A stretch of 64,000 bases of DNA from CAYSCW01 sp964429795 (GTDB lineage: Bacteria > Acidobacteriota > Aminicenantia > Aminicenantales > Aminicenantaceae). Shown here piece by piece: positions 25,098-34,490 of this stretch. The DNA lies in assembly GCA_964429795.1 (NCBI GenBank), contig CAYSCW010000005.1, positions 1 through 64,000 of the forward strand. The letters are read 5' to 3'. Each line of letters starts with the position of its first letter. The first letter of the stretch is position 1. Below the pieces are notes generated by a model. The model was given only the letters and a program-made list of their open reading frames with translations. It was not told the DNA's origin and did not search any database. Both the position numbers and the translations under genes were made by a program.

Positions 25098-26489
25098 ATG
25101 TTTGATACCAAGGTTTACATCCAAAGAAGGGAGTATCTCAAAACGCAAATCAAATCAGGGATTATTCTTTTTTTAGGTAACGAAGAATCCTCAATGAACT
25201 ATCCGGCCAATACCTATCCTTTCCGGCAGGACAGCTCATTCCTCTATTTTTTGGGACTCGATATCCCAGGGCTTGCTGCTGTGATCGATGTTGAGGAGGA
25301 TAAAGAAATTTTATTCGGCGAGGATGTTACGATGGAGGATATCATCTGGATGGGACCTCTTCCTTCATTGAAAGGGAGAGCCCGGATGGCGGGAATTAAA
25401 AAAACAGCCCCTACCGCAGATCTTGAGAAGACTCTGAGAGATGCAATCAAAAAAGGGGAAAAAGTCCATTATCTTCCTCCTTACAGGGCAGAGGCTGCTC
25501 TTAAAATCGAGGAATTGCTGGGCATCCACAGTAAGCTGGCCAAAGATTATGCTTCCAGAGAGCTTATAAAGGCCGTGGTGAAACAGAGATCAGCTAAAAG
25601 CAAGGAGGAAATCGAGGAGATTGAAAAAGCGCACCAGGTCACCTACGAAATGCATACCACTGCCATGAAGATGACCCGCCCAGGCATTTACGAGAAGGAA
25701 ATTGTGGGAAAGATCGAAGGTATTGCCTTCTCAGCAGGCGGTTCGCTTGCCTTTCCCACTATTTTCACCATAAACGGCCAGATTCTCCATAATCATTATC
25801 ATGGAAACATCCTTAAAAATGGACGTCTTATCGTCAACGACTCCGGTGCAGAATCTGAGATGCATTATGCTGCTGATATAACCAGAACCTTTCCTGTATC
25901 AGGAAAGTTCACCCAAAAACAGAAAGAAATATATGAGATCGTCCTCAATGCACAATTGGATGCTATAAGATTGATAAAACCTGGAATCCGGTACCGGGAT
26001 GTCCATATCCGGGCTGCAAAAAAAATAGTCACCGGACTGACGGAGTTAGGACTGATGAAAGGCGACGTCAATGAGGCTGTCAAGGCGGGGTCCCATGCGC
26101 TGTTCTTTCCCCATGGCTTGGGGCATATGCTGGGATTGGATGTCCATGATATGGAAGATTTAGGCGAGGAATTTGTGGGATATAATGAGAGGATAAGAAG
26201 GAGTGAGCAGTTCGGACTTGCCTATCTGCGGTTTGCCCGAGAGCTCCACCCTGGTTTTGTGATGACTGTGGAACCAGGGATATACTTTATACCGGCGCTG
26301 ATCGATAAATGGATTGCAGAGAAGAAGCATCATCAGTTCATAAATTACGATAAAGTCAACACCTACCGAGATTTCGGAGGAGTAAGAATTGAGGACAACG
26401 TGCTGGTGACAAAGGATGGACATCGTGTGCTGGGCAAATCCATCCCCAAAACAATAGACGACATAGAAGATATCATGACCAACTCATGA
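25098..26489 (+). CDS. pepP: Xaa-Pro aminopeptidase (M24B)
   Basis: 463 residues from ATG 25098 (ribosome-binding site GGAGGG just upstream; an in-frame ATG at 25086 is less good). The N-terminal domain has PFRQDSSFLYFLGL, typical of PepP, and the C-terminal pita-bread domain shows the five metal ligands in DSGAESEMHYAADITRTFPV, HGLGHMLGLDVHD, TVEPGIYF and GVRIEDNVLV. It removes N-terminal residues next to proline using two Mn ions. Convergent with the M16 protease pair, eight bases apart at the stops. Confidence 0.93.
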   Translation: MFDTKVYIQRREYLKTQIKSGIILFLGNEESSMNYPANTYPFRQDSSFLYFLGLDIPGLAAVIDVEEDKEILFGEDVTMEDIIWMGPLPSLKGRARMAGIKKTAPTADLEKTLRDAIKKGEKVHYLPPYRAEAALKIEELLGIHSKLAKDYASRELIKAVVKQRSAKSKEEIEEIEKAHQVTYEMHTTAMKMTRPGIYEKEIVGKIEGIAFSAGGSLAFPTIFTINGQILHNHYHGNILKNGRLIVNDSGAESEMHYAADITRTFPVSGKFTQKQKEIYEIVLNAQLDAIRLIKPGIRYRDVHIRAAKKIVTGLTELGLMKGDVNEAVKAGSHALFFPHGLGHMLGLDVHDMEDLGEEFVGYNERIRRSEQFGLAYLRFARELHPGFVMTVEPGIYFIPALIDKWIAEKKHHQFINYDKVNTYRDFGGVRIEDNVLVTKDGHRVLGKSIPKTIDDIEDIMTNS

Positions 26490-26496
26490 AGAATAT

Positions 26497-27828
26497 TCAA
26501 TTTTTGGCCTCGACTTCAGGTCCCACCACCACTTGAACACCTTTTTCAGGATTAAGAATATCCTTGATATAGGCGTTCATCTCTTCAAGCATGACGGCAT
26601 CGATTTCCTTAAAGAGATCGTTTAAGAATTCGTATCCGAGACCAAGAGCTTCGATGAGAGCGAAGTTTTGCATCCTTTCTTCTTTGGTCTCGTTGATCCG
26701 CAAGAAAGAGGCTTTGGCCTGAACTTTGGTCATCTCAAATTCTTCTTCACTTAATCCTTCCTTGAAAAGTTCTTCCAGTTCATTCTTCAGCGCCGTCAAG
26801 GCTTTTTCTTTCTTGGTATGGTCTGTTTCCAGGTAAGCCTCGAGGAATCCCCCTTTTTCCATCTGGGTGGCTTTGCAATCAACAACATAGGCAAGCTTTT
26901 CCTGTGATCGTAACGGCCAGAGTCTCGACCCTACTCCCTTTCCTAAAAGAGTTTCAAGCAGGAAGGCGAGGACAAAATTTCTGGGGGTTAATTCTGGCAG
27001 GGGAAAACCGACCGATACAGAACTCTGTTTGGTATCTTTGGCAATGAAGATTTCTTTATCTGTTTTTCTGGGTAAGACTTCAGGTTCGACTGAAAGAGGA
27101 GTCCCCTCAGGAAATTCTGTGAAATATTCAGAGCAGATGTTAAGGATATTTTCCTCTTCCAGGTCGGAGGAAACGGCCAAGATCATATTGCTGCCTGTGA
27201 AGGCCTCCCTGTAAAAATTAACGATGTCATCTTTTTTAATCTTCTTCAGGGATTCTTTACTCCCCAGGATGTATCCACCATAACCTTTCTCTGCGAGCAA
27301 GTTATCCAGGAACGCCTGATAAGCCAGGTTGCGGGGATCGTCTTCTGCTCTTTTCCTCTGATACTCCATGTTATCCTTTATCGAATTGATGCGCAATCCG
27401 GAAAAGAGAGGATCCCTGATGATTTTAGTCATAATCTTTAAGGTTTCTTCCAGGCCTTCGCTAAGACAAGTGATTCTGACCAGAGAATAATCTCCTCTTG
27501 CATTCATGGAGATACGGGTGGCTAGACTCATCAAGGATTGGATCTTTCCTCGATCTGGAATTTCTATGGCTAGACGTGTGACAAGATAGGCCAGTCCATC
27601 TTTACCTGCCGGCTCGGCCTTTTTTCCTCCTCCAATGAGCAGGTAGAGCACTGTGATAGCCGAGGAGTTATCCTTCTGATAGAGCCATGTCAGTCCATTG
27701 TCCAGAGTTCTTTTCTGAGGAGGATTTCCCCAGGGGGATGATTCTTGATCAATAAAAGCCTGAGCAGGGGACAGAAACCAGAGAAGCATCAGAATGATGA
27801 GCGCATAAATTCTTTTTCGATAGTTCAT
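26497..27828 (-). CDS. M16 peptidase family protein, non-catalytic partner, exported
   Basis: 443 residues from ATG 27828 (MNYRKRIYALIILMLLWFLS), chosen because it follows the upstream stop by one base and starts a signal peptide ending near AQA. The M16 fold is clear (LDNGLTWLYQKDNSSAITVL, SRLWPLRSQEKLAYVVDCKA) but the zinc motif HxxEH is absent: the corresponding region reads GKDGLAYLVTRLAIE. It is therefore the non-catalytic half of a heterodimeric M16B protease, with the active half encoded directly upstream. Likely periplasmic. Confidence 0.87.
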   Translation of the reverse strand: MNYRKRIYALIILMLLWFLSPAQAFIDQESSPWGNPPQKRTLDNGLTWLYQKDNSSAITVLYLLIGGGKKAEPAGKDGLAYLVTRLAIEIPDRGKIQSLMSLATRISMNARGDYSLVRITCLSEGLEETLKIMTKIIRDPLFSGLRINSIKDNMEYQRKRAEDDPRNLAYQAFLDNLLAEKGYGGYILGSKESLKKIKKDDIVNFYREAFTGSNMILAVSSDLEEENILNICSEYFTEFPEGTPLSVEPEVLPRKTDKEIFIAKDTKQSSVSVGFPLPELTPRNFVLAFLLETLLGKGVGSRLWPLRSQEKLAYVVDCKATQMEKGGFLEAYLETDHTKKEKALTALKNELEELFKEGLSEEEFEMTKVQAKASFLRINETKEERMQNFALIEALGLGYEFLNDLFKEIDAVMLEEMNAYIKDILNPEKGVQVVVGPEVEAKN

Positions 27829-27829
27829 C

Positions 27830-29218
27830 TCATTTCTTTTTGGGCAATATAGAGACGATGACATATTTCCCCCTGCTCAAATACTCCCCGGCTGTCCTTC
27901 GCAAATCAGAAGAACTTATTTTCTCTATGTTGTCCGTAAAACTGCCCCTGATATTCTCTTCGTTAAGAAGCATAAATCGGGCAAGAGACATGGCCAGGTT
28001 GAGACCTTTTTCCTGGCTTTGCTGAAAGGCAAGCTTGAGTTGATTTTTGCTGCTTGCTAGATAGTCAACACTGAAAAACCGTTCATTTCCGTAATAATCA
28101 TCTTTAGAGTAGTTTTCGCTCCGGGTGTTTTTTAAAAATTGAATAGTCTTACTGGTGGCCATTTTTATATGCTTTTCTTCACAGGTTATATAGATGAGGA
28201 TAGCTCCTCCATATTTAAGAGAATCATAGGACATGGTCGCAGAATGGACCAATCTCCTTCTTTCTCTCAAGGCGATGTTAAGCATTGGATTCACTCCCTG
28301 CCCAAGAATATGTGTCAAGAGATCGATGGCATACTGGTCGGGATGGTTGTAGTCCGGTCCTAACATCCCGATAACCAGATAAGCCTGATTGACATCCATC
28401 TTCTTTTCAACTTCGACGGTCTTTTCAAGGTTTTGGATTTTTTCGAACTTGGAGGGAGTAACGCTTCTGCTCTCCAAAGCACCGAAGATGTCTTTGACTT
28501 TCTTTTCTGCCTCTTCGCTGTGGAAATCTCCGACTACAGCCAGCGCGATGTTGGAAGGGTCGAAATATTTTTGATAAAAATTCTCTATCTGTTCCACGGT
28601 TGCCTCTTCGATAATCTCTTTTCTTCCTGGGATTGGCTTCTGGTAAGGATGGTTGGTAAAGAGGTTCTGGTAGACAAGAGATGTGGCATATTTGAGAGGA
28701 TCATCCTCAATCTGGCTCAGCTCTTCGAGTATTACCTTTTTTTCCTTATCCAGCTCCTCCTGGGTCAGCTTGAGATGAAAGATAACTTCTTTTTGGTTTT
28801 GGAGGGCAAAATTGAGGTGTTCAGAGGGGAGACTCATCTCGAAGAGAGCAAGATCGCGATCTGTATGGGCGTTGAAGTAGGCGCCATGACGTCTGATATC
28901 CTGGCTGATTTCTGATCCGCTGCGAAATTCTGTTCCCCTGAATAGAATAAGATGCTCCAGGATATGGACCAGACCGTTTGTCTCCTCAGTTTCGTCCTTG
29001 GAGCCCACGTTTACGGCAAAGACCAGATTGATTATAGGGAGGGTGTGTCTTTCGTAAAAAAGGACCTGCAGACCGTTATCAAGTTTAAAATACTTGGTCG
29101 GGGATTTTTCTGTGCCGAACAAAGGGAGAGAGAAGGATAAAATCAGGATCATTATAAGAAGCATGGCTTGGATTATGTTTATGTTTTTCACGAGAATTGT
29201 CAGTTTTTTCATGATCAT
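27830..29218 (-). CDS. M16 zinc peptidase, catalytic partner, exported
   Basis: 462 residues. An N-terminal hydrophobic signal/anchor (IIQAMLLIMILILSFSLPLF) precedes the M16 domain KYFKLDNGLQVLFYERHTLP. The inverted zinc motif is HILEH (HxxEH) in LVHILEHLILFRGTEFR, and the distal glutamate lies in KKVILEELSQIEDDPL. The R/Y pair near the C-terminal lobe is less clear. It forms an exported oligopeptide-degrading dimer with the next gene product, whose gene starts one base after this stop. Consistent with a peptide-using organism. Confidence 0.9.
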   Translation of the reverse strand: MIMKKLTILVKNINIIQAMLLIMILILSFSLPLFGTEKSPTKYFKLDNGLQVLFYERHTLPIINLVFAVNVGSKDETEETNGLVHILEHLILFRGTEFRSGSEISQDIRRHGAYFNAHTDRDLALFEMSLPSEHLNFALQNQKEVIFHLKLTQEELDKEKKVILEELSQIEDDPLKYATSLVYQNLFTNHPYQKPIPGRKEIIEEATVEQIENFYQKYFDPSNIALAVVGDFHSEEAEKKVKDIFGALESRSVTPSKFEKIQNLEKTVEVEKKMDVNQAYLVIGMLGPDYNHPDQYAIDLLTHILGQGVNPMLNIALRERRRLVHSATMSYDSLKYGGAILIYITCEEKHIKMATSKTIQFLKNTRSENYSKDDYYGNERFFSVDYLASSKNQLKLAFQQSQEKGLNLAMSLARFMLLNEENIRGSFTDNIEKISSSDLRRTAGEYLSRGKYVIVSILPKKK

Positions 29219-29242
29219 TTAACTCATATATAGACTTTTTCT

Positions 29243-29423
29243 TTATCTGATGAAGGCATAGATAGCTGTTCCTGCACCTCCTAAGATGATGAAGATGGTG
29301 AAGATCCGTCCCGAAGGAGAGAGCTCCTTGACTTCCTTAAAGCCCACGGTAAAAATAGTGATCACGGTACCCCAAGATCCCGATAAAAATCATCATCATC
29401 AGGAGAATAGCCGGTCTCCACAT
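29243..29423 (-). pseudogene. Small membrane protein gene with a single-base frameshift
   Basis: Reading from ATG 29423, MWRPAILLMMMIFIGILG is followed by a break. Removing one G from a GGGG run (about 29370) restores TVITIFTVGFKEVKELSPSG and then FTIFIILGGAGTAIYAFIR, stop. The restored protein has about 60 residues and two hydrophobic segments around a charged loop. No function is recognised. It lies upstream of and on the same strand as the M16 pair, and might be real if the extra G is a sequence error. Confidence 0.4.
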
Positions 29424-29492
29424 CCTGAATCCATCTTACAATAACCAGAAGGCGGAGACAAGAGAGAAGGGAACCTGCTGTTTCTTGAGGGA

Positions 29493-29622
29493 AGTATCTC
29501 CTTTTCTGTAATGATTTTGGAGACAGTCAGGTAAGCTAATTCGTCAGCCCGCGAATTTTCCCCAGCGAGGATGGAAAGGAACCGACGCTTTTATTAGCTA
29601 TCACGGAAATGGAGATGTCTTG
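29493..29622 (-). repeat. Intergenic repeat, copy D (reverse orientation)
   Basis: Read on the minus strand it begins GCAAGACATCTCCATTTCCG, continues TGATAGCTAATAAAAGCGTC, then GGTTCC, TCCATCCTCGCTGGGGAAAA, the segment GGGCTGACGAATTAGCTTAC, ACTGTC and a right end resembling the inverse of the left end. Along with E it is the most complete copy. Confidence 0.85.
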
Positions 29623-29697
29623 CTTTTTGTAAAAAAAATTGTCAGTCTCCCTATCATTTGTGTTAAAATTTTATGAGACTCAAAAGGAAGAAAAACC

Positions 29698-31155
29698 ATG
29701 AAAAATCGGCTCAAGGAAAGGATACTGGTCGTTGATGATAAAGAGAACATCCGCAAGTCCCTCAGGATGATCCTCGAATATGAGGGATGGAGGTTTCTAG
29801 AAGCAGCCGACGGAGAGGAAGCTCTGGATGTCGTTGAGGAGACTGTGGGATTGGATTTGATCCTGCTGGATGTGAAGCTTCCTGGCATGGATGGCTTGGA
29901 GGTTCTGGCAGAGCTCAAAAAGAGGCCTTATTCTCCTGAAGTCATCATGATATCAGGACATGGGACAATACAGACGGCAGTAGAAGCCACAAAGTTGGGT
30001 GCCTTTGATTTTCTAGAGAAGCCCCTGCAGAGGGAACGAGTGTTGCTGAGTATCAGGAATGCCCTCAATCAGAACAAACTCCTCCGTGAATGCATGGATT
30101 TACGCAGGAAAGCAGCCAAAAGGTATGAACTGGTTGGGAATTCGCCTCCGATGAAGAAACTCTGGGAAGATATCTTGAAAACAGCCCCTACAAACGCCAC
30201 TGTTCTCATCCATGGAGAAAGCGGGACAGGAAAGGAGCTTATTGCCAGGGCCATTCACAGCCACAGCATGAGGGCTAAGGAACAATTTGTGCAGGTCAAT
30301 TGTGCAGCCATCCCGGAAGAGCTTATCGAAAGCGAGCTTTTTGGCCATGAAAAAGGAGCCTTCACAGGAGCCACGGAAAAGAAATCAGGAAAATTCGAGC
30401 TTGCTGACAGAGGCACCATCTTTTTGGATGAAGTGGGGGATATGAGCCTGAAGACGCAGTCCAAAGTGCTGCGCGTCCTTGAAGAAGGTGAAGTCCAGAA
30501 AGTCGGTTCCAGTAAGATCAACAAGGTCGATGTGAGAGTCCTTGCCGCCACAAACAAGGATATCAAAAAGGAAATAGAGGAGGGAAGATTCAGAGAGGAT
30601 CTTTATTTCCGTCTTAACGTCGTTCCAATCTATTCAGCCTCATTGAGAGAGAAGAAGGAAGACATACCCCTTCTTGTTGAATATTTCAGCCATCTTTATG
30701 CAGAGGAGAACAATTTCAAGCCTAAAAATTTTTTCCAGGATGCCCTCGAGGCTCTGAAAAAGTACCAGTGGAAAGGGAATATCCGGGAGTTGAAGAATGT
30801 GGTGGAGAGGTTGATTATCATGACCGAAGGCGATACAATAAAGAAGAAAGACTTACCCGAGCAGGTCAGAGCGGAAAGCTACGTTTATCTTCCTGACACA
30901 AAGAGCATCAAGGGCCTCAAAGAATTCAGGGATCTGGCAGAAAAGGATTTCATCCTCTCCAAGCTCGAGGAGAATGATTGGAACGTTTCTCAGACGGCGA
31001 GAGAGATTAATACTCCTAGATCCAATCTATACAAAAAATTGGAGAATTACGGGATAAAAATAAAGACTGGAGTAGGCAAGGTGGTTGCTCCTTCTCTCTC
31101 TAATGGAGAAGAAGGGGAGGAAAGTCCGAACTCCAAAGGGCAGGATGGTCGCTAA
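29698..31155 (+). CDS. NtrC-family sigma-54-dependent response regulator
   Basis: 485 residues. Receiver domain 1-120 (ILVVDDKENIRKSLRMIL, phosphorylated Asp in LILLDVKLPGMDGLEVL, Lys in FDFLEKPL). AAA+ domain ~140-380 with Walker A GESGTGKELIARAIH, the sigma-54 contact loop GAFTGA, Walker B GTIFLDEVGDMSL and RKNIREL-like WKGNIRELKNVVERL. C-terminal Fis-type helix-turn-helix (NVSQTAREINTPRSNLYKKL). It activates sigma-54 promoters in response to an unseen sensor kinase. The last ~30 residues (after GIKI) are encoded within the RNase P RNA gene and do not look like family sequence. Confidence 0.93.
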   Translation: MKNRLKERILVVDDKENIRKSLRMILEYEGWRFLEAADGEEALDVVEETVGLDLILLDVKLPGMDGLEVLAELKKRPYSPEVIMISGHGTIQTAVEATKLGAFDFLEKPLQRERVLLSIRNALNQNKLLRECMDLRRKAAKRYELVGNSPPMKKLWEDILKTAPTNATVLIHGESGTGKELIARAIHSHSMRAKEQFVQVNCAAIPEELIESELFGHEKGAFTGATEKKSGKFELADRGTIFLDEVGDMSLKTQSKVLRVLEEGEVQKVGSSKINKVDVRVLAATNKDIKKEIEEGRFREDLYFRLNVVPIYSASLREKKEDIPLLVEYFSHLYAEENNFKPKNFFQDALEALKKYQWKGNIRELKNVVERLIIMTEGDTIKKKDLPEQVRAESYVYLPDTKSIKGLKEFRDLAEKDFILSKLEENDWNVSQTAREINTPRSNLYKKLENYGIKIKTGVGKVVAPSLSNGEEGEESPNSKGQDGR

Positions 31156-31458
31156 CAGCGACTCCGAGCAATCGGAGGAAAGTGCCACAGAAAATAGACC
31201 GCCTTTTGGGAATAGCCACATGGCTACTCCATTGGGTGAGGGTGAAAAGGTGAGGTAAGAGCTCACCGTCCTGGTGGTGACATCAGGAGCTCGGTAAACC
31301 CCATCCGGAGCAAGACCAAATTGGCCCCGGTTGAGGCGGCCCGTCTTGAGGGGCGGGTAGGTCGCTAAATCCCTTGAGCAATCAAGGGGTCAGACGAATA
31401 ACCACCCCTGCCGGTCTTGTGCAGGAACAGAATTCGGCTTACGTCCTGCTCCAGTCTT
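31064..31458 (+). ncRNA. rnpB: RNase P RNA, bacterial type A
   Basis: The conserved 5' core GAGGAAAGTCCGAACTCC and GGGCAGGATGGTCGCTAAC, the central GGTGAGGTAAGAGCTCACCG, CCCCATCCGGAGCAAGACCA and 3' ACAGAATTCGGCTTACG are all in the right order. Helix P1 is AGACTGGAGTAGG paired with CCTGCTCCAGTCT, followed by a T-run at 31457-31463 that probably ends transcription. It is the catalytic RNA that trims tRNA 5' ends. The gene starts inside the last ~90 bases of the NtrC-type regulator gene and ends 15 bases before the stop of convergent nuoN. Confidence 0.96.
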
Positions 31459-31472
31459 TTTTTGTATTGATT

Positions 31473-32909
31473 TTAGAGGAGGGGAAGCGATCTGACGGCC
31501 TGCTGGACAAGAAGCAGGATGTTCCCGGGAAATAAACCAAGCTGGAGCACCCCGTAAAGGCAGAGGAAAAGCACCAGGAAAAGGGCAGGGTTTTCGGCAT
31601 AGATTTCAATCTCTTCTACCGGCTCTCTCATATACATGTAGACGATGATTCGCAGATAGTAAAAGACCGAAACCAGGCTGGCCAACAGCCCGATAATGAC
31701 CAGTGGCACGAGGCCCTCCCGGACAGCACCCACAAACACATAGAACTTGGCCAAAAATCCTCCCGTGGGAGGGAATCCTGCCAGGGAGATAAGGAAAATA
31801 GAAAAGGTAGCCCCTATCCAGGGGTATTTGAAACCCACTCCGGAATAGTCTTCCAATTCAAGGTATTCTCTGCCTTTTTTGCCCATAGCTGTGACCGAGG
31901 CAAAAGCACCGATATTCATGAAGAGATAGACAGTCAGGTAAAAAACCAGGCTGGCATTATCCCTGGAAAGGATGGCGATCAGCAGATAACCGGCATGGGC
32001 AATGCTGGAATAAGCCAGGATTCTTTTGACATTCGTTTGGCGCAGAGCCACAAAGTTTCCCACAACCATGGTCAGGACACTGATCACCCAGAGCAACCAG
32101 AAAATAGCCTCAGAATCCAGGGCCACTCTCCAGTAGGGATAAAAAATCCTCAGCAGCACGGCGAAACCCACCACCTTGGGGCCTACAGAGAAAAAGGCAG
32201 TGATTGGCGTCGGTGCTCCTTCATAGACATCAGGCGTCCACATATGGAAGGGCACAACAGCGATCTTAAAACCAAAGCCAATGACAACCAAGCCCAGGCC
32301 GATAAGGGCCATAAGGCCAAACTGAGCTTGGGACTTGAAATGCTCGATGATGGATAAAATTCCCGTGGCCTGAGAAGCACCGTAGAGGAGAGCCAGGCCA
32401 TAGATGAGAAAAGCGCTGGCAAAGCTTCCCAGGAGAAAATATTTGACCGCCGCTTCCGATGATTTTTCATCTCCTCTCCTGAGTCCGGTCAGAGCATAAC
32501 TGGAGATGGAGAGGACTTCCAGCCCTAAGAAGATGACCAGTAGATCTGAGGAGGAAACCATGATCATCATTCCGGATAGAGCCAGGAGAAGAAGGGAAAA
32601 AAGCTCTCCGTAGTTGGCGTCCTGCAGGTAGATATACTTGATAGCAATCAGGATCACAAAGGCCGTGGCAATGAGAAGAATAAATGTTAAAAAGAGGGAG
32701 AAGTTATCCAGCAAGAGCATGCCACCGAAGTATGAATAAGCTCGGTTCCAGGACAGAACGCAGATGACTCCACAGCCGATGAGGAACAGGAGAGAAGTGT
32801 AGGCCAGGTAGTTCCGGTTTTCTCGCCTGAGGAAGACTTCCAGGAGGAGGACAACAAGTGCGCCGGAGACAACAACCAAGAGAGGTAAGAGCGCCAGAAT
32901 GCTATTCAT
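31473..32909 (-). CDS. nuoN: NADH-quinone oxidoreductase subunit N
   Basis: 478 residues, multiple hydrophobic segments, with LGLEVLSISSYALTGLRRGD, AAVKYFLLGSFASAFLIYG, VVPFHMWTPDVYEGAPTPIT (antiporter-like lysine/glutamate motifs) and VKRILAYSSIAHAGYLL. It is one of three antiporter-like membrane-arm subunits of complex I. Last gene of a nuoJKLMN block, with a four-base overlap with nuoM. Confidence 0.95.
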   Translation of the reverse strand: MNSILALLPLLVVVSGALVVLLLEVFLRRENRNYLAYTSLLFLIGCGVICVLSWNRAYSYFGGMLLLDNFSLFLTFILLIATAFVILIAIKYIYLQDANYGELFSLLLLALSGMMIMVSSSDLLVIFLGLEVLSISSYALTGLRRGDEKSSEAAVKYFLLGSFASAFLIYGLALLYGASQATGILSIIEHFKSQAQFGLMALIGLGLVVIGFGFKIAVVPFHMWTPDVYEGAPTPITAFFSVGPKVVGFAVLLRIFYPYWRVALDSEAIFWLLWVISVLTMVVGNFVALRQTNVKRILAYSSIAHAGYLLIAILSRDNASLVFYLTVYLFMNIGAFASVTAMGKKGREYLELEDYSGVGFKYPWIGATFSIFLISLAGFPPTGGFLAKFYVFVGAVREGLVPLVIIGLLASLVSVFYYLRIIVYMYMREPVEEIEIYAENPALFLVLFLCLYGVLQLGLFPGNILLLVQQAVRSLPLL

Positions 32910-34489
32910 CGCGTCTCTTCTTCCTTTTCCCTATTTTTTTCTTTATCAATAATTTTTCTTATTTCCTTAGCCAATCCTGTCTCTTTTTCAGCCTTAAGAA
33001 AGACTCTTTCCCTGTGGCTGATCCGGTTGAGAAGATGAGTGACTGAGGTGTCCATTTTTCTCAGGAAGGGCTTGGGATAAATGCCCATCCAGAACATCAT
33101 GATAACTATGGGCACCAGATAGGCAATCTCTCTTTTGTTGACATCCTTGAAGGAGAGGATTTTCTCATTGGTTATGGGTCCCTGCATTACTCTTTGGAAC
33201 ATCCACAGGAGATAGCCTGCGGCCAGGATGACAGTGGTGACTCCAAGGATGGCCAGCAATTTGTTGGCTTTGAAGATGCCGAAGAGACACAGCACTTCGC
33301 CCACAAAACCGTTAAGACCGGGAAGGCCGACAGAAGACAGCATACAGATAAGGAAGAATGCCGAAAACACCGGCATCTGCTTGCTGACCCCTCCAAAGTC
33401 TTTGATCAGCCGGGTATGGGCTCTTTCATACAGGATGCCCACAATCAGAAACAGTGCTCCTGTGCTCAATCCATGGTTGAGCATTTGGTAGATGGCTCCT
33501 TCTGTCCCTTCCAGGTTGAGGGCAAACACGGCCAGCATGATCAATCCCATATGGCTCACGCTGGAGTAAGCGACCAGGGATTTAACGTCTTTTTGGATAA
33601 GGGCCATCAGGCCGCCGTAGATGATGCCGATCAAGCTCAAAATGGCCAGAAGAGGCAAAAATCTTTCTAGAGCATCGGGAAAGAGAGGGAAGGCAAACCG
33701 GAGGAAACCATAGGCTCCCATTTTCAACAGAACGGCCGCTAAGATGACCGACCCGGCCGTTGGTGCCTCCACGTGAGCATCCGGAAGCCAGGTGTGGAAA
33801 GGAAACATGGGCACCTTGATGGCAAAAGCCAGAGCAAAGGCCAGGAATAGCCATATCTGGAAATTGGGGTTGAGGATAAGCTTGTAGTAATCAAAAATGT
33901 TGAGTGAGTAGACTCCTGTGGCTTTGTAGTATGTGGTGTAGAGGACGAATATGGCCACCAGCATCAACAGGCTTCCCAGCATGGTGAAGAGGACGAATTT
34001 CAGGGTGGCATAGATGCGCCGCCGCCCGCCCCATGCGCCGATCAGGAAATACATGGGGATGAGCATGGCTTCCCAGAAGACATAGAAGAGAAAGAGGTTA
34101 AGGGAAACAAAAACGCCGATGATCCCGGTCTCCAGCAGGAGCATGAAGATTAGGTATTCCTTGACTCTTTTCTGGATGTATGTCCAGGAAGAGAGGATGG
34201 CGATGGGCATCAGGAACGTGGTAAGAAGGACGAGGAACAGACTTATGCCGTCAATTCCCACGTGATAATTTATACCGTATCCTATCCAGGCTCCTCTCTC
34301 CACAAACTGGGGATCGGGCGTCTGTGCGTTGAAATTAAAATAGAGGGTTAAAGAAAAGATGAAATTAATGAGTGCCACCGAGAAAGCGAAAGAGCGGAGG
34401 AAGTTTTCCTTCTCCTTGTTGATGAAGATAAGGATGATCGAACCGGCCAGCGGAAGAAAAGTGACAATGCTTAATATCGGTATATTCAT
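32906..34489 (-). CDS. nuoM: NADH-quinone oxidoreductase subunit M
   Basis: 527 residues, about 14 transmembrane segments, with FYVFWEAMLIPMYFLIGAWG, VPMFPFHTWLPDAHVEAPTAGS and VKSLVAYSSVSHMGLIMLAV, all hallmarks of NuoM. It forms part of the proton-pumping membrane arm. It is separated by one base from nuoL and overlaps nuoN by four. Confidence 0.95.
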   Translation of the reverse strand: MNIPILSIVTFLPLAGSIILIFINKEKENFLRSFAFSVALINFIFSLTLYFNFNAQTPDPQFVERGAWIGYGINYHVGIDGISLFLVLLTTFLMPIAILSSWTYIQKRVKEYLIFMLLLETGIIGVFVSLNLFLFYVFWEAMLIPMYFLIGAWGGRRRIYATLKFVLFTMLGSLLMLVAIFVLYTTYYKATGVYSLNIFDYYKLILNPNFQIWLFLAFALAFAIKVPMFPFHTWLPDAHVEAPTAGSVILAAVLLKMGAYGFLRFAFPLFPDALERFLPLLAILSLIGIIYGGLMALIQKDVKSLVAYSSVSHMGLIMLAVFALNLEGTEGAIYQMLNHGLSTGALFLIVGILYERAHTRLIKDFGGVSKQMPVFSAFFLICMLSSVGLPGLNGFVGEVLCLFGIFKANKLLAILGVTTVILAAGYLLWMFQRVMQGPITNEKILSFKDVNKREIAYLVPIVIMMFWMGIYPKPFLRKMDTSVTHLLNRISHRERVFLKAEKETGLAKEIRKIIDKEKNREKEEETR

Positions 34490-34490
34490 C

